Virus record (IMG/VR): IMGVR_UViG_3300031227_000154
Location: 1-38,731 of that record
Reading direction: 5' to 3' (one strand)
From: a virus
DNA: 38,731 nt
Under the pieces are notes generated by a model, which had not been told where the DNA came from, ran no database searches, and was given only the letters and a program-made list of their open reading frames with translations. Position numbers and translations under genes: made by a program. Of this stretch, positions 15,406-24,208 are shown piece by piece. How positions within the stretch are numbered: position 1 is the stretch's first letter; each line of letters begins with the position of its first letter.

Positions 15406-16260
15406 ATGGGAGTTTTCAATAGTATTGCTAACATATTCGGTTTGGGTAAAGATAAAGGTCAAGGACAAGCCCCTCAACGAGCTAACCGAACAACTTTATT
15501 GCAAGATAAACGAGGGTTAGACTTGTTTAATCGAATTAAGGCTAGATCGCAGGGTCAGGGGTTAGGTATAGCACAGAAAGAATTAGACCCGGCAAGTGCT
15601 ACCTTTGCAACTAGACAACGAAGAGCTTTTAATGAAAGCACTATGCCTATGATTTCACAACAGGCATCTTCAAGAGGTTTAGGTAAATCTACTATCCCAA
15701 TAAATCGTGCTGCTTTAGAAAAACAAAAAACTGAAGAAAGTATATCTGAAAGAATAGCTAATATCCAATTACAGAACGAACTATTAAAACGTCAAGAACA
15801 GAGTACAGCTATAGGCAGAGAAGGTGCTATGGTCGGAACAGATGTTAATCAACAGAACGCAGAAACACAAGCAGCTAATATGTTTCAACAGGCAGAGTTT
15901 TTACGGCAACAGGGTTATAGAGAAAGATCAGAAGCTAAAAAACAAGAAGGATTGAAACTGTTAGTCGGTGCGGCAGCACCTGTTGTAGGCGGTGCTTTAT
16001 CTGCTGTAGCACCAGCATTAGCTGGAATACCCGGAGTAGGTGGTGTGTTAAGTGCTGGTGCAGAAGGATTAGGACAGTTCAGTACAAATGTTGGTAATAT
16101 ATTAAATCCTCCTAAATCTAGTGGGTTAACCATTAATACAGGTGATAACACAAGTGCTGCACAAGTACAAATATCAGATGACGAAATAAATGCGATGGGA
16201 TTGAGTGACGAAGATACAGCGTTTCTGAAAACATTAAGAGATAACTTTGGAGGAAAATAA
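15406..16260 (+). CDS. Ejection/internal virion protein candidate, 284 aa
   Basis: The N-terminus (MGVFNSIANIFGLGKDKGQGQ) is Gly-rich. The centre is Gln/Ala/Glu-rich helix (residues about 90-180). A hydrophobic Ala/Gly-rich segment (LLVGAAAPVVGGALSAVAPALAG...) follows that could insert into membrane, then a polar acidic C-terminus. This layout resembles P22-type and T7-type internal or ejection proteins that form a trans-envelope channel for DNA entry. It is the first of three consecutive such genes. SD AAGGAGCAGAC precedes ATG 15406. Confidence 0.7.
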   Translation: MGVFNSIANIFGLGKDKGQGQAPQRANRTTLLQDKRGLDLFNRIKARSQGQGLGIAQKELDPASATFATRQRRAFNESTMPMISQQASSRGLGKSTIPINRAALEKQKTEESISERIANIQLQNELLKRQEQSTAIGREGAMVGTDVNQQNAETQAANMFQQAEFLRQQGYRERSEAKKQEGLKLLVGAAAPVVGGALSAVAPALAGIPGVGGVLSAGAEGLGQFSTNVGNILNPPKSSGLTINTGDNTSAAQVQISDDEINAMGLSDEDTAFLKTLRDNFGGK

Positions 16261-17498
16261 TGGCTAATCTTACACCTGAACGAAAACAACAATTAACAAG
16301 TATGTTCACACAAATGATGTCTAAAAAAGCCAGAACTAATAGTGGTATTTCTAGTGAATCAGTTGATACAGTAAATAAATTCGGTAGTCCAGATGTCGTT
16401 AAAAAGGTTCAAGACGTAGAAAAAAACGCTCAAGCTATTAATGTCGGTAATCTACAGCAAGACAGTCGGAGTGAAGCAGAAAAGACATGGGAGAATATGA
16501 CACCGGCAGTTAAAGAAAACTTTGAACTGATACCAACAATGGATAAAGGTGTTTTGACAATGGGTATAAGAGAAAAACCTGATGTTGTTACAGGCAGAAC
16601 ACAAAAAGCTAAAGTAGAAGAAGAAACTAGAAAAAGAGAAACTGAAAAAGAACAAGCACCGGGAGTTAGGCAAAAAGGTTTTGAAGATGAACAGTTAAAA
16701 TCATTACAAGAAGCTAGGGGAGCATCAAGGGTTGGTACTCTAGCATCTATGAATAATCTTGAAAATTTAACTGGTGTAGGTAGAGATTTTATGGATGTAT
16801 ATGCTAAAGGTGTTGATGAAGGAGGGTTAGGTGGGTTTGTACAATCCAAAAGAACAGCTTTAACTGCAGCCTTAGGAGAACCACCAAAAGCATTAAGGGA
16901 TATGGGTTTAAAGAAGTTTCCCGGAGCTTTAGATCCAGAAGCTTCGTTTTCGGAATCTTTTAGTGGTAAGAGACAAGAATTTTTATTAAAGATGATGCCT
17001 ATGCTAACACAACAAGCCATGAAATCTACTGGATCAATGAGAATAATTAGAGGTGTAATGCAGGCTTTAGGTCAAACAATACCAGATGAACAAACAAGAC
17101 CACAAGCAGCAAAACAGCAAGTAACACAATCTATCAGAACATTTTTTAGATTTGCTAGAGCAGCAGAGAATTTGGGAATGTCTATTGATGAAATATTAAT
17201 AGATTCTGAAACAGGTTTAATAAGAAAAGAAATAAAGAGTAACGAAATAACTGATTGGGTAGAAAAAGTAAATGAATTAACTGGCAAAATAGAATTATCT
17301 GCAGATGAACAAGACGCTTTGGATAACATGACAGGAGCGACCACAAAGCCAGTAACCGATTTGCTACAAAGACGAGAAGGAACAGAAAAAAGAATGGTTG
17401 GGGATATAGATTTTACTAAAGAAATAGAAGATGGAACACCAGATATTTTTAAAGGTATGACTACTGAAGAAATACAAGCGATAGCACAAGGGAGATAA
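16260..17498 (+). CDS. Ejection/internal virion protein candidate, 412 aa
   Basis: Starts one base inside the previous stop (TAATG). Mostly helical, highly charged and Gln/Lys/Glu-rich with no membrane segment. Regions such as KAKVEEETRKRETEKEQ are coiled-coil-like, and a middle part (FLLKMMPMLTQQAMKSTGSM) is Met-rich. Second of three genes that, by position and composition, should encode proteins packaged in the head and ejected with the DNA. No peptidoglycan hydrolase motif was seen. Family-level assignment is uncertain. Confidence 0.65.
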   Translation: MANLTPERKQQLTSMFTQMMSKKARTNSGISSESVDTVNKFGSPDVVKKVQDVEKNAQAINVGNLQQDSRSEAEKTWENMTPAVKENFELIPTMDKGVLTMGIREKPDVVTGRTQKAKVEEETRKRETEKEQAPGVRQKGFEDEQLKSLQEARGASRVGTLASMNNLENLTGVGRDFMDVYAKGVDEGGLGGFVQSKRTALTAALGEPPKALRDMGLKKFPGALDPEASFSESFSGKRQEFLLKMMPMLTQQAMKSTGSMRIIRGVMQALGQTIPDEQTRPQAAKQQVTQSIRTFFRFARAAENLGMSIDEILIDSETGLIRKEIKSNEITDWVEKVNELTGKIELSADEQDALDNMTGATTKPVTDLLQRREGTEKRMVGDIDFTKEIEDGTPDIFKGMTTEEIQAIAQGR

Positions 17499-17499
17499 A

Positions 17500-19212
17500 A
17501 TGGCTGACAATATACAACAGGCTAAACAAGAACTAGCTAGGCGCGAGGTATTAAGACGTAAAGGCTTAGAACAAAACTCTAAAAAGACTGGTTTGGCATT
17601 GGGTCTTGAAAGAGCAGGTAAACTTGCAAGTGATGTTGTTGGGCAAGCTCCTTTAATCGGATCAGTAGTAGCCGGTGCTGGTAGTGAAATTATACCTAAA
17701 CTTATTCCACCAGTACAAGCTGCAGAAGTAGTGAATCCCATACTTCCTAAAGCAAGACGGGTTTTGTTTAGTGGTTTAGGTGGAGCTAAAGGTGAAGAGT
17801 TCAAACAAGAGTTTGAGAAACAGCCTGTAAAAGCTACAGTAAGAGCCGCAGCAGATGTAGTTCAACCTATCGTTCCATTCGCACCGACATTGGCTGGAAT
17901 GATACCAAAACCAGAAACAACAGATGTTGAGAAACAGAAACAAATAGGAACAGGTGCAGGGTTAGCAACGCTAGATGCACTAGGAGAAACTATATTTCCT
18001 TTATTCGGTAAGGTTGGAAACGTTATAGGAAAGAAAGTATTTCCAAGAGCTAAAGCCATAACAAAGACAATTCTAAAAACATTACCTGATGATTTCACTA
18101 ATTTTCTTATAAAGCAAAAGGGTGTAGCTTCAGATTCAGTTAAGTTCTTAAAAGAAAAAGGTACTGAAAACGTAAAAAGAATAGCTGGCGATCTTACAGA
18201 CAATATAGATGATTTCTTTGTAAGGTTAAAAACAGGAGTACAGACTAAAATAGATGATGCAGGTAAAAGCCAAAAAGCAGTATTTGATAATGTTCCAAGT
18301 GATAGAAGTTTTAATATAAATGAATTTATAATAAAATCCAAAAAACGATTAGCTAGTGTCGGTAGGGTAACTAAGACAGGAAAACCAAGTGCTACCGGCA
18401 GACAGATAAAAGCTAATGCCTTAGACGAAGTTGATGATATTCTGAATAACTTATCTAAAAGACAGCAGACAGGGTTTGATATAGGAACAGGTAAATTATC
18501 GAAGAAACAAACTGTTGATGTATCAAGAAAAGGTTTAGGTGGAACGTTTGAGAAAAAGGTCGTAAGAACGAATGTTAATAAAGAAGAATTAAAGTTATTG
18601 AGAGATAGGTTGCAAGCATTAAGAAGTAACGCTAACCCTTCAGAAAAAAGAATATTAACTGACATAGTAAATAATCTTGTTGATGCAGGAGAGAATCAAG
18701 GTGCAGCAGGATGGAGAGCAGCACAGAAAAAATATACTCAAGCTAAAACGTTAGAGAAAGAGTTTCTGAATAGTTATGGTGATGTTAAAGGAGTAAATCA
18801 AGGCACAATAAAAGATTACTTTAAAGCATCTAAGGTTAATAAAGATAAACTTAGTAGACTAGCTACAGAGTTAGGTGACGAAACCTTAGAGAACGAATTA
18901 AAAATAGTAAGTGCAAATAAATCTTTGCAAAAAGCAGAGCAAGAATTTAGTGATGATAAAATACTATCAACGTTAAAAGGTTTACTTGATGATGATGTAA
19001 GGGTAGTAGCTAAGACAGAAAAGACATTAAAACACATGTTTGGTGATAAGGCAGAATCCATAATAAAACAAGTTTCAAATGTGAAAACTGCTGGAAAACT
19101 GAAAAAGGTTGTAGGTGTCACAGCCGGGTTGGGAGCAGCAGGTGGTACTGGAAAAGCAATATTCAACAAAGTTGCTGGAAAAAAAGAAGAAGAAACTATC
19201 CAATTACAATAG
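17500..19212 (+). CDS. Large ejection/internal virion protein candidate, 570 aa
   Basis: Third of the putative ejection set. Residues 30-200 contain several Ala/Gly/Val-rich segments (DVVGQAPLIGSVVAGAGSE, TGAGLATLDALGETIFPLFG) that could contact membrane. The middle is helical and basic, and the C-terminus holds another Gly/Ala-rich stretch (VVGVTAGLGAAGGTGKAIF) before a Lys/Glu tail. No lysozyme or transglycosylase active-site motif could be identified. Its stop is immediately followed by the SD of the big fibre gene. Confidence 0.65.
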   Translation: MADNIQQAKQELARREVLRRKGLEQNSKKTGLALGLERAGKLASDVVGQAPLIGSVVAGAGSEIIPKLIPPVQAAEVVNPILPKARRVLFSGLGGAKGEEFKQEFEKQPVKATVRAAADVVQPIVPFAPTLAGMIPKPETTDVEKQKQIGTGAGLATLDALGETIFPLFGKVGNVIGKKVFPRAKAITKTILKTLPDDFTNFLIKQKGVASDSVKFLKEKGTENVKRIAGDLTDNIDDFFVRLKTGVQTKIDDAGKSQKAVFDNVPSDRSFNINEFIIKSKKRLASVGRVTKTGKPSATGRQIKANALDEVDDILNNLSKRQQTGFDIGTGKLSKKQTVDVSRKGLGGTFEKKVVRTNVNKEELKLLRDRLQALRSNANPSEKRILTDIVNNLVDAGENQGAAGWRAAQKKYTQAKTLEKEFLNSYGDVKGVNQGTIKDYFKASKVNKDKLSRLATELGDETLENELKIVSANKSLQKAEQEFSDDKILSTLKGLLDDDVRVVAKTEKTLKHMFGDKAESIIKQVSNVKTAGKLKKVVGVTAGLGAAGGTGKAIFNKVAGKKEEETIQLQ

Positions 19213-19219
19213 GAGAATA

Positions 19220-22219
19220 ATGAAAAAAATAATCTTAATATGTTTATGTTTATTAATACCATTCACAGCACACGCAGGTATAAGCACTTCTACATCTAAA
19301 TTAAGAATCCAAGAAGAAGATGGATCTCCAACTGGTAGACCAAGAACACTAAAGGTAACTAATACAACTCTTACCGATAACGGTGATGGCAGTTTTAGTT
19401 TAGATACAACTGGAAAACCTGCACATACAGTAACAGTAGCCGAATCAGGTGGAGATTATACATCAATACAAACAGCACTTAATAATAATCGCACAGACAA
19501 TACTTTATTTATAATTTATCCTGATACTTATGTAAATGATACTATAAATTTCACAGCTAACGACCAATGTATAGTTGGGGCAGGTTTAACTGCACAATCT
19601 GTAATAACCAATACAGCACAGATAATTGATTATGGTGCTTATACAGGTTGTCGTATGAATAATATTAAATTAGTAGGAACATATACCACAGCGATAGATA
19701 TGATAACGGGTAGTGGAGGTTTAATAGCAAGGGATGTTCATTTAGAGGTAAATGTTTCGGGAGCAATCGCAGGAAGCCCAACGGTAGTAAATACAACAGG
19801 TTCATTTAAACAGGTACGAGGTTCGTTAATTTATAAGAATGATGCTATATCAACAGGACAAATTAAACAAGCTCTTACATTGGGTACGTCAGCTACGGTA
19901 GAGTTAAGACGAGTTATAGTAGATATAGACGGCTCAAATGCTTCCACGGCAATAACTTTAGGGTATGGTGCAGGTACAGGTGTATTAAATGCGTATCGTT
20001 GTAAGGTAGATATAGAAGATGCGGATGCAGTTATCGTAAATGGGTTAGCTTATCTTGGGGGTTCAGGCGACCACGAATATTTGGGTAACGACCTTCATGT
20101 AACTTGTGGTGGTGATGGTAAATTTGCTTATGGGTTTTTATGCACTACGGCTACGTCGTTATCTATCAGAAGTATGTTTAATCACTTACACATAGAAGAT
20201 GGCGGAGGTACAGGAAAAAGTTATGGTATGTCAATAGGTGCTGATTGTACGGTAGTCTCTCAGTTTGATGATATTGTAGCAGCGGATGGAGTTGTGAATA
20301 ATGGAACTTTTACGGTTGCAAATTCTACTGCTGATGGAGATTTCACAGCTACGGGAACAGTGGATAGTGGTAAGCTTGTAGTGGACACAGACACGCTTGT
20401 AGTAAATGCTACGGGGCATGAAGATAGGGTAGGTATAGGAACAGATAGTCCAAACAAAACTTTACATTTACACTCAGAAGATACAGGGACATATTTTAAA
20501 ATAACAAATGGAGGAACAGGTATAGGTGGCAATGATGGTTTTGATTTTGTTATTTATAATGATGATGTTTCTTTGATAAATAGGGAATATGGCTCTTTAA
20601 AATTTAGAACTAATAATATACATAGAATGACTGTTGATAAAGACGGCGATGTAGGTATAGGTACAGCTACGCCAACAGCTAATTTTCAAGTTTCACAATC
20701 AACTACTGGTGAAGGAACAGTAACCATCACAAGTACCACAGCCTGTGCGGGAACAGGAACAGACTTTCTTAATACTTTCAAAGTTGGCGATACTATTACA
20801 ATCACCGATACAGCAGAAACAAAGGTAATATCAGCTATTGCTTCTGATACAGCGATGACTATTGTAGCGGGTACAAATGTTGCAGATTCGGCTTATACTC
20901 TTGCTGGTGGGGATAGATTAAGTGTACTAGGAAATGGAAATGTAGGTATAGGAACAGCTACTCCAAATTCATTATTGCAAGTTGGAGATGGAACAGGAAA
21001 CCCTGAATTTAGAATTTATGGTGATGCTTCCACCCCAGGAACAGGAGCAAAATATGCGGCTTTAGATATTAATACCTGGGGAATGCTGAAGTTTTCTGGA
21101 GATATTGCTGGGGTTTATTATAATACAAATTTAATAATAAATGGTTCAAGCACAATAAAAGATAACACAAGTCAAGCTCAAATTGGTTTTGGAGATTCTC
21201 AAAGTTCAGGACAAACACTTATGTTTTATAATCTTATTAACAACAATATCTTTGCCAAAACGTTAGGATATGATTATGGACATTCTGCTCAAGATAATCC
21301 AACGGTTTTTATACATTCTGATAATAATTCTCAAACAGAATGGTTAAGTTTTACCCACGACCAAACAAACGGAGTTTTTGGATTGGGTTCTGGTGCTTAT
21401 ACATTTCCAGACGGCGATGTAGGTATAGGAACAGATAGTCCAGACTACCTACTAGATGTAGCTGAAATAGGTAATAGTGTGGGTGACTTTAAAATACAAG
21501 CTGATGTTCAAGGTGATGTTATATTGTTTGGTGATACTGATGTAGGAGATGCTGTAGATGGTCGGAAATGGATACTAAACCGTAAAGCTGCAGAAGGTGA
21601 CAGGTCTTTAGAAATGTATATAGACCAATATACTGACGGACATATTGATTTCAATACCTCACCAATGAGTTTACAATATCAGGGCAATAATGATGTAAAG
21701 TTTTTCACAGCTTGTGGTAGTGGTGATAACAGAAATGTAAGACAGTATGGGTATATAACAGCAGCGGGGGGTAGAAAATATATTAACTGGCAAGTAACGG
21801 CAGCAGGCAATTTTGAACTTACAAGAGAAGATTCCAACATAGGTAATTTTGATATACAAATGCCATTAATAACAGATGCCATAACAATGAGTGCTGAATT
21901 AGTAGCCACACCTGACGAAATAACAGCTACAAGCGAGGGTGTAGCCGCTTCAATAGTAACATTAAATACTGAAGTAACAACTAATGATGATAATGATTTA
22001 GATGTCGTAACGCTTGCTGATGGAACAAGTGGACAGATAAAACATATATACTGTGTAGCTTCATTTACAGGTGATACTTGGAAGATAACACCAACTACTT
22101 TATTGGGTGGAACACAGATAACTTTTGGTGATAATTCTATAGGAACTGGTTGCACTTTGGTGTTTGCGGATAGTGAAGGTTGGATTGTAGTGGGTAACAA
22201 TGGGGGAACAATAGCTTAA
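19220..22219 (+). CDS. Secreted tail fibre/spike with pectin-lyase-like region and VGIGT repeats, 999 aa
   Basis: ATG 19220 is chosen because AGGAG at 19211-19215 and a Sec signal peptide (MKKIILICLCLL..., AHA before GIST) fit it; an earlier in-frame ATG at 19115 lies inside the upstream gene. Residues about 75-330 look like a right-handed beta-helix (SGGDYTSIQTALNNN, LFIIYPDTYV), as in spikes that bind or cut polysaccharide. Four repeats VGIGT-x-[ST]P begin near residues 404, 478, 575 and 734, a motif of trimeric fibres. The last 100 residues form a Thr/Asp-rich beta domain (GTSGQIKHIYCVASF, GWIVVGNNGG). It is the likely receptor-binding protein, although a signal peptide on a fibre is unexpected. 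Confidence 0.82.
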   Translation: MKKIILICLCLLIPFTAHAGISTSTSKLRIQEEDGSPTGRPRTLKVTNTTLTDNGDGSFSLDTTGKPAHTVTVAESGGDYTSIQTALNNNRTDNTLFIIYPDTYVNDTINFTANDQCIVGAGLTAQSVITNTAQIIDYGAYTGCRMNNIKLVGTYTTAIDMITGSGGLIARDVHLEVNVSGAIAGSPTVVNTTGSFKQVRGSLIYKNDAISTGQIKQALTLGTSATVELRRVIVDIDGSNASTAITLGYGAGTGVLNAYRCKVDIEDADAVIVNGLAYLGGSGDHEYLGNDLHVTCGGDGKFAYGFLCTTATSLSIRSMFNHLHIEDGGGTGKSYGMSIGADCTVVSQFDDIVAADGVVNNGTFTVANSTADGDFTATGTVDSGKLVVDTDTLVVNATGHEDRVGIGTDSPNKTLHLHSEDTGTYFKITNGGTGIGGNDGFDFVIYNDDVSLINREYGSLKFRTNNIHRMTVDKDGDVGIGTATPTANFQVSQSTTGEGTVTITSTTACAGTGTDFLNTFKVGDTITITDTAETKVISAIASDTAMTIVAGTNVADSAYTLAGGDRLSVLGNGNVGIGTATPNSLLQVGDGTGNPEFRIYGDASTPGTGAKYAALDINTWGMLKFSGDIAGVYYNTNLIINGSSTIKDNTSQAQIGFGDSQSSGQTLMFYNLINNNIFAKTLGYDYGHSAQDNPTVFIHSDNNSQTEWLSFTHDQTNGVFGLGSGAYTFPDGDVGIGTDSPDYLLDVAEIGNSVGDFKIQADVQGDVILFGDTDVGDAVDGRKWILNRKAAEGDRSLEMYIDQYTDGHIDFNTSPMSLQYQGNNDVKFFTACGSGDNRNVRQYGYITAAGGRKYINWQVTAAGNFELTREDSNIGNFDIQMPLITDAITMSAELVATPDEITATSEGVAASIVTLNTEVTTNDDNDLDVVTLADGTSGQIKHIYCVASFTGDTWKITPTTLLGGTQITFGDNSIGTGCTLVFADSEGWIVVGNNGGTIA

Positions 22220-22235
22220 AAATTAAGGGGGAAAG

Positions 22236-22541
22236 ATGAAGAAGGTAATATGTTTAATTGCAATAAGTTTAATGGTTGTTTCAACTTGTCAGGCTAAGAC
22301 TATTGTGATAGCGGAAGACCAAGAACTGCAAGATATTGACGAAAAGCAAATTACAATAACTGACCAAGTAGAGGATGTTGAAAGCATAAGTATAAACCAA
22401 CTCAAACATGAGATACAGCAACATCAAGCAAGAAGTGATTACCAACTAGAACAAAAGGCTGAGAAGGTATCCAAACTTACTGAAATAATGACTGCGTTAA
22501 AGGTAACAGATACAGACGGTACTTTATCAATAGAGAAATAG
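22236..22541 (+). CDS. Exported coiled-coil protein, 101 aa
   Basis: N-terminal signal peptide (MKKVICLIAISLMVVST) with a likely cleavage after CQA, then an acidic segment and a Gln/Glu/Lys helix (INQLKHEIQQHQARSDYQLEQKAEKV). A short periplasmic coiled coil beside lysis-type genes could be a spanin component or fibre-related, but neither is proven. AAGGGGGAAAG precedes ATG 22236. It continues the series of Sec-targeted late proteins. Confidence 0.7.
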   Translation: MKKVICLIAISLMVVSTCQAKTIVIAEDQELQDIDEKQITITDQVEDVESISINQLKHEIQQHQARSDYQLEQKAEKVSKLTEIMTALKVTDTDGTLSIEK

Positions 22542-22552
22542 AAAGGTTTATC

Positions 22553-23068
22553 ATGTCTGACCTTCAAGAAGTAAGAAACAGATTAATAGTTTTAGAAACT
22601 CAATCAGAAGAACGGTGGAAATCTCATACTGTTCAGAGCAAGATAATATGGACAGTTATAGACGATAAACTAGACTTACTTATAAGGCATAAGGATGACC
22701 AACAGCTACATAAAGATAAGTGTATGCAAGAGGCTAAGAGCTACACTAAAAGCCTTGTAGGATGGGTTCTGGGCGTTCCTACGACCATTGGCACTATAAT
22801 AGGTATTATATGGGGTCTAAAACGTATATTATTGCTTAGTGCAGTAGTATGTTTGTTTCTTTGTGGGTGTGGTATCACAACAGAGTTTTATATTGCTGAT
22901 AAAAAGGTGGGACATATTAAACAAGATTCGGCAGGTCAGGCGATACTTAAAACTGAAAATATGGAAATGTCAGTAGATACACGCAAACCGTCAGCTTGGG
23001 AAAGATTCATAACACCTATGGTTTCCGGGGCGGTGGGAACAGCAAAAGAAGGTGCAGGTGCGTTATGA
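22553..23068 (+). CDS. Fused XhlA-like/lipoprotein-like lysis protein, 171 aa
   Basis: Residues 1-65 form a soluble helix resembling XhlA-type holin-associated proteins (MSDLQEVRNRLIVLETQ). A transmembrane segment follows at 68-89 (VGWVLGVPTTIGTIIGIIW), then after only KR a second hydrophobic stretch that looks like a lipoprotein signal (ILLLSAVVCLFLCGC) with a possible lipobox cysteine at 106. The last 65 residues are polar. A lipobox in the middle of a protein is odd: this may be a fusion of a holin-type gene and an outer-membrane spanin-type lipoprotein, or an ancestral start codon may have been lost. The stop overlaps the next gene. Confidence 0.65.
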   Translation: MSDLQEVRNRLIVLETQSEERWKSHTVQSKIIWTVIDDKLDLLIRHKDDQQLHKDKCMQEAKSYTKSLVGWVLGVPTTIGTIIGIIWGLKRILLLSAVVCLFLCGCGITTEFYIADKKVGHIKQDSAGQAILKTENMEMSVDTRKPSAWERFITPMVSGAVGTAKEGAGAL

Positions 23069-23250
23069 TGCCGGAAAAAGTGTTTTTAAACATGATTATG
23101 AACTATATTAAGAAAAGTGCCAGATTCTTTAAAGATTCTGATGCTATATTAAGGATGAGTGAATCGTGTCCGTCTAAAGAACTACATGAAAAAGGTATAG
23201 CAGTTCTTGATGATGTGATCATGAAAATATGTGAGAGGATGGGAAAATGA
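23065..23250 (+). CDS. Hypothetical protein in lysis region, 61 aa
   Basis: ATG 23065 overlaps the TGA of the previous gene, with AAGAAGGTG upstream; an ATG at 22996 is in frame but lies deep inside the previous gene. The product is helical with basic and Cys-containing segments (MNYIKKSARFFKD, ESCPSKELHEKGI). It ends in an ATGA overlap with the holin-like gene. No family recognised. Confidence 0.6.
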   Translation: MMPEKVFLNMIMNYIKKSARFFKDSDAILRMSESCPSKELHEKGIAVLDDVIMKICERMGK

Positions 23251-23432
23251 AGAATTTATTTAGTGGTAGATTTTGGTTGACTGTTATAGCTGGTGGGGTA
23301 TTTGCTTTTTGTTCTATAAATAAAGTCTTACCGCCTGAAGCGATTGCGACTATACTGGCAATGGTGTTTTCAAATTATTTTAACAAGGGTAGGATGGAAG
23401 ACAATGCTAAGTCAATCGACCATCAAAAATAA
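23247..23432 (+). CDS. Holin-like small membrane protein, 61 aa
   Basis: A short N-terminal segment with FSGRFWLTVIAGGVFAF leads into a first hydrophobic helix, then a second (ATILAMVFSNYFN), and a charged tail (GRMEDNAKSIDHQK). This matches small phage holins that start near a K/R-FW motif. Holins form lethal inner-membrane holes at the end of infection. Its last 26 bases overlap the tail of the convergent homing-endonuclease gene. No endolysin gene was recognised nearby. Confidence 0.6.
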   Translation: MKNLFSGRFWLTVIAGGVFAFCSINKVLPPEAIATILAMVFSNYFNKGRMEDNAKSIDHQK

Positions 23433-23925
23433 TTCCGTTATTAAATCCATTTCGATGGTGTTGAAGATGATAACCACAATTCTTAAAAAGAATAAGTTGT
23501 GTTATTCTGTTATCATTTTTTTCTCCAATATGATGAACAATCTCTTTGCTGGTCAGGTATCTTCCAATATGTTGCTCAACCATAAGTCTGTGTTCGGAAA
23601 CATATCCCTTTTTTGCAGATGGATGAGAAGGAATCCACACAAAGATATATCCATCTTGCACGTATCTTCCACCCTTCCAATTTCGAGAAGGTTTTCCACG
23701 CATACATTCGGAAAGTCTGTTCTTATGTTTTTGAGAAAGTTTTCTGTTTTTAGGAAGACCGTCTTTAATGTTTTGGATTTGCTCTGGAGTTCGCCTTTTG
23801 CCCTTATTCCCAAGTCCAATTTTTCTTTTAGTTTCTACTGTATGTGGAACTCGCTTTTTACCAATTTTTGCTTTAGACATACTTTCTCTGTGTTTTTTGG
23901 TTCTTTCATAAATTCCTTTTGGCAT
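23407..23925 (-). CDS. HNH homing endonuclease with NUMOD-type helices, 172 aa
   Basis: The only convincing minus-strand gene. The N-terminal third has repeated DNA-binding helices of NUMOD3 style (SKAKIGKKRV, KRKIGLGNKGKRRTPEQI, KNRLSECMRGKPS). The C-terminal part carries an HNH-type core: SEHRLMVEQHIGR, IVHHIGEKNDNR (about 129-140) and HLQHH (153-157), the His/Asn ligands expected for a beta-beta-alpha metal nuclease. A strong SD, AAAGGAGG, lies upstream of the ATG at 23925, and it has its own promoter (23951-23979). It is inserted antisense between the holin-like gene and the next + gene, which fits a free-standing mobile endonuclease. Confidence 0.85.
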   Translation of the reverse strand: MPKGIYERTKKHRESMSKAKIGKKRVPHTVETKRKIGLGNKGKRRTPEQIQNIKDGLPKNRKLSQKHKNRLSECMRGKPSRNWKGGRYVQDGYIFVWIPSHPSAKKGYVSEHRLMVEQHIGRYLTSKEIVHHIGEKNDNRITQLILFKNCGYHLQHHRNGFNNGIIFDGRLT

Positions 23926-23950
23926 AAACTAACCTCCTTTGTTTTAATCC

Positions 23951-23979
23951 ATACTAACATATTTCAAGAAAACTGTCAA
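23951..23979 (-). promoter_or_regulatory. Sigma70-type promoter of the homing endonuclease
   Basis: On the minus strand, a perfect TTGACA (-35, 23974-23979) is followed after 17 bases by TAGTAT (-10, 23951-23956), with TG one base upstream forming an extended -10. Transcription would run into the endonuclease gene at 23925. An independent promoter explains how this antisense mobile gene is expressed. Confidence 0.72.
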
Positions 23980-24010
23980 CTTCTTATTTTAACAAAAAGG
24001 ATGACAAATA

Positions 24011-24196
24011 ATGTTTAATCTATCAAAAATGGCAATTAACGATCTGTTAAAGGACTTTATCGCTAAACCATTAATACTTAAAGGCACAATAGATAACCTA
24101 CATCCTGATTATAAGCTGAATTACAATATTGAGTTGCAGTCGATAAAGATAGAAAAGGATAAAGACGTACCTAAAAAGAGTAATTTTAAAAAATAA
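24011..24196 (+). CDS. Hypothetical protein, 61 aa
   Basis: ATG 24011 follows AAAAGGATGAC. The protein begins with a short amphipathic helix (LSKMAINDLLKDFIAK), continues as a probable beta part (LILKGTIDNLHPDYKLNYNIELQSI), and ends in lysines. It probably belonged to the late operon before the homing endonuclease gene was inserted upstream. No family recognised. Confidence 0.6.
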   Translation: MFNLSKMAINDLLKDFIAKPLILKGTIDNLHPDYKLNYNIELQSIKIEKDKDVPKKSNFKK

Positions 24197-24208
24197 AGGA
24201 GGGTTAAT

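Noticed and set aside
16430-17020. Minus-strand open frame (196 codons) opposite the second ejection-type gene
   Set aside because: Antisense shadow with no ribosome-binding site or recognisable domain.
17862-18665. Long minus-strand open frame (267 codons) opposite the large ejection-type gene
   Set aside because: It lies entirely antisense to a well-supported gene, has no SD, and its Leu/Ser/Phe-rich composition is what the complement of a Lys/Glu-rich gene produces.
20429-21440. VGIGT repeats as a CRISPR or DNA-level repeat array
   Set aside because: The four units are irregularly spaced, differ at DNA level and encode a known kind of fibre protein motif.
21679-22200. Minus-strand open frame (173 codons) opposite the fibre C-terminus
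   Set aside because: Antisense shadow of a strongly supported beta-rich fibre; no SD or domain.
23344-24018. Plus-strand open frame (224 codons) across the homing endonuclease region
   Set aside because: It is the complement of the convincing HNH gene, starts inside the holin-like gene and has Phe/Ser-rich shadow composition.
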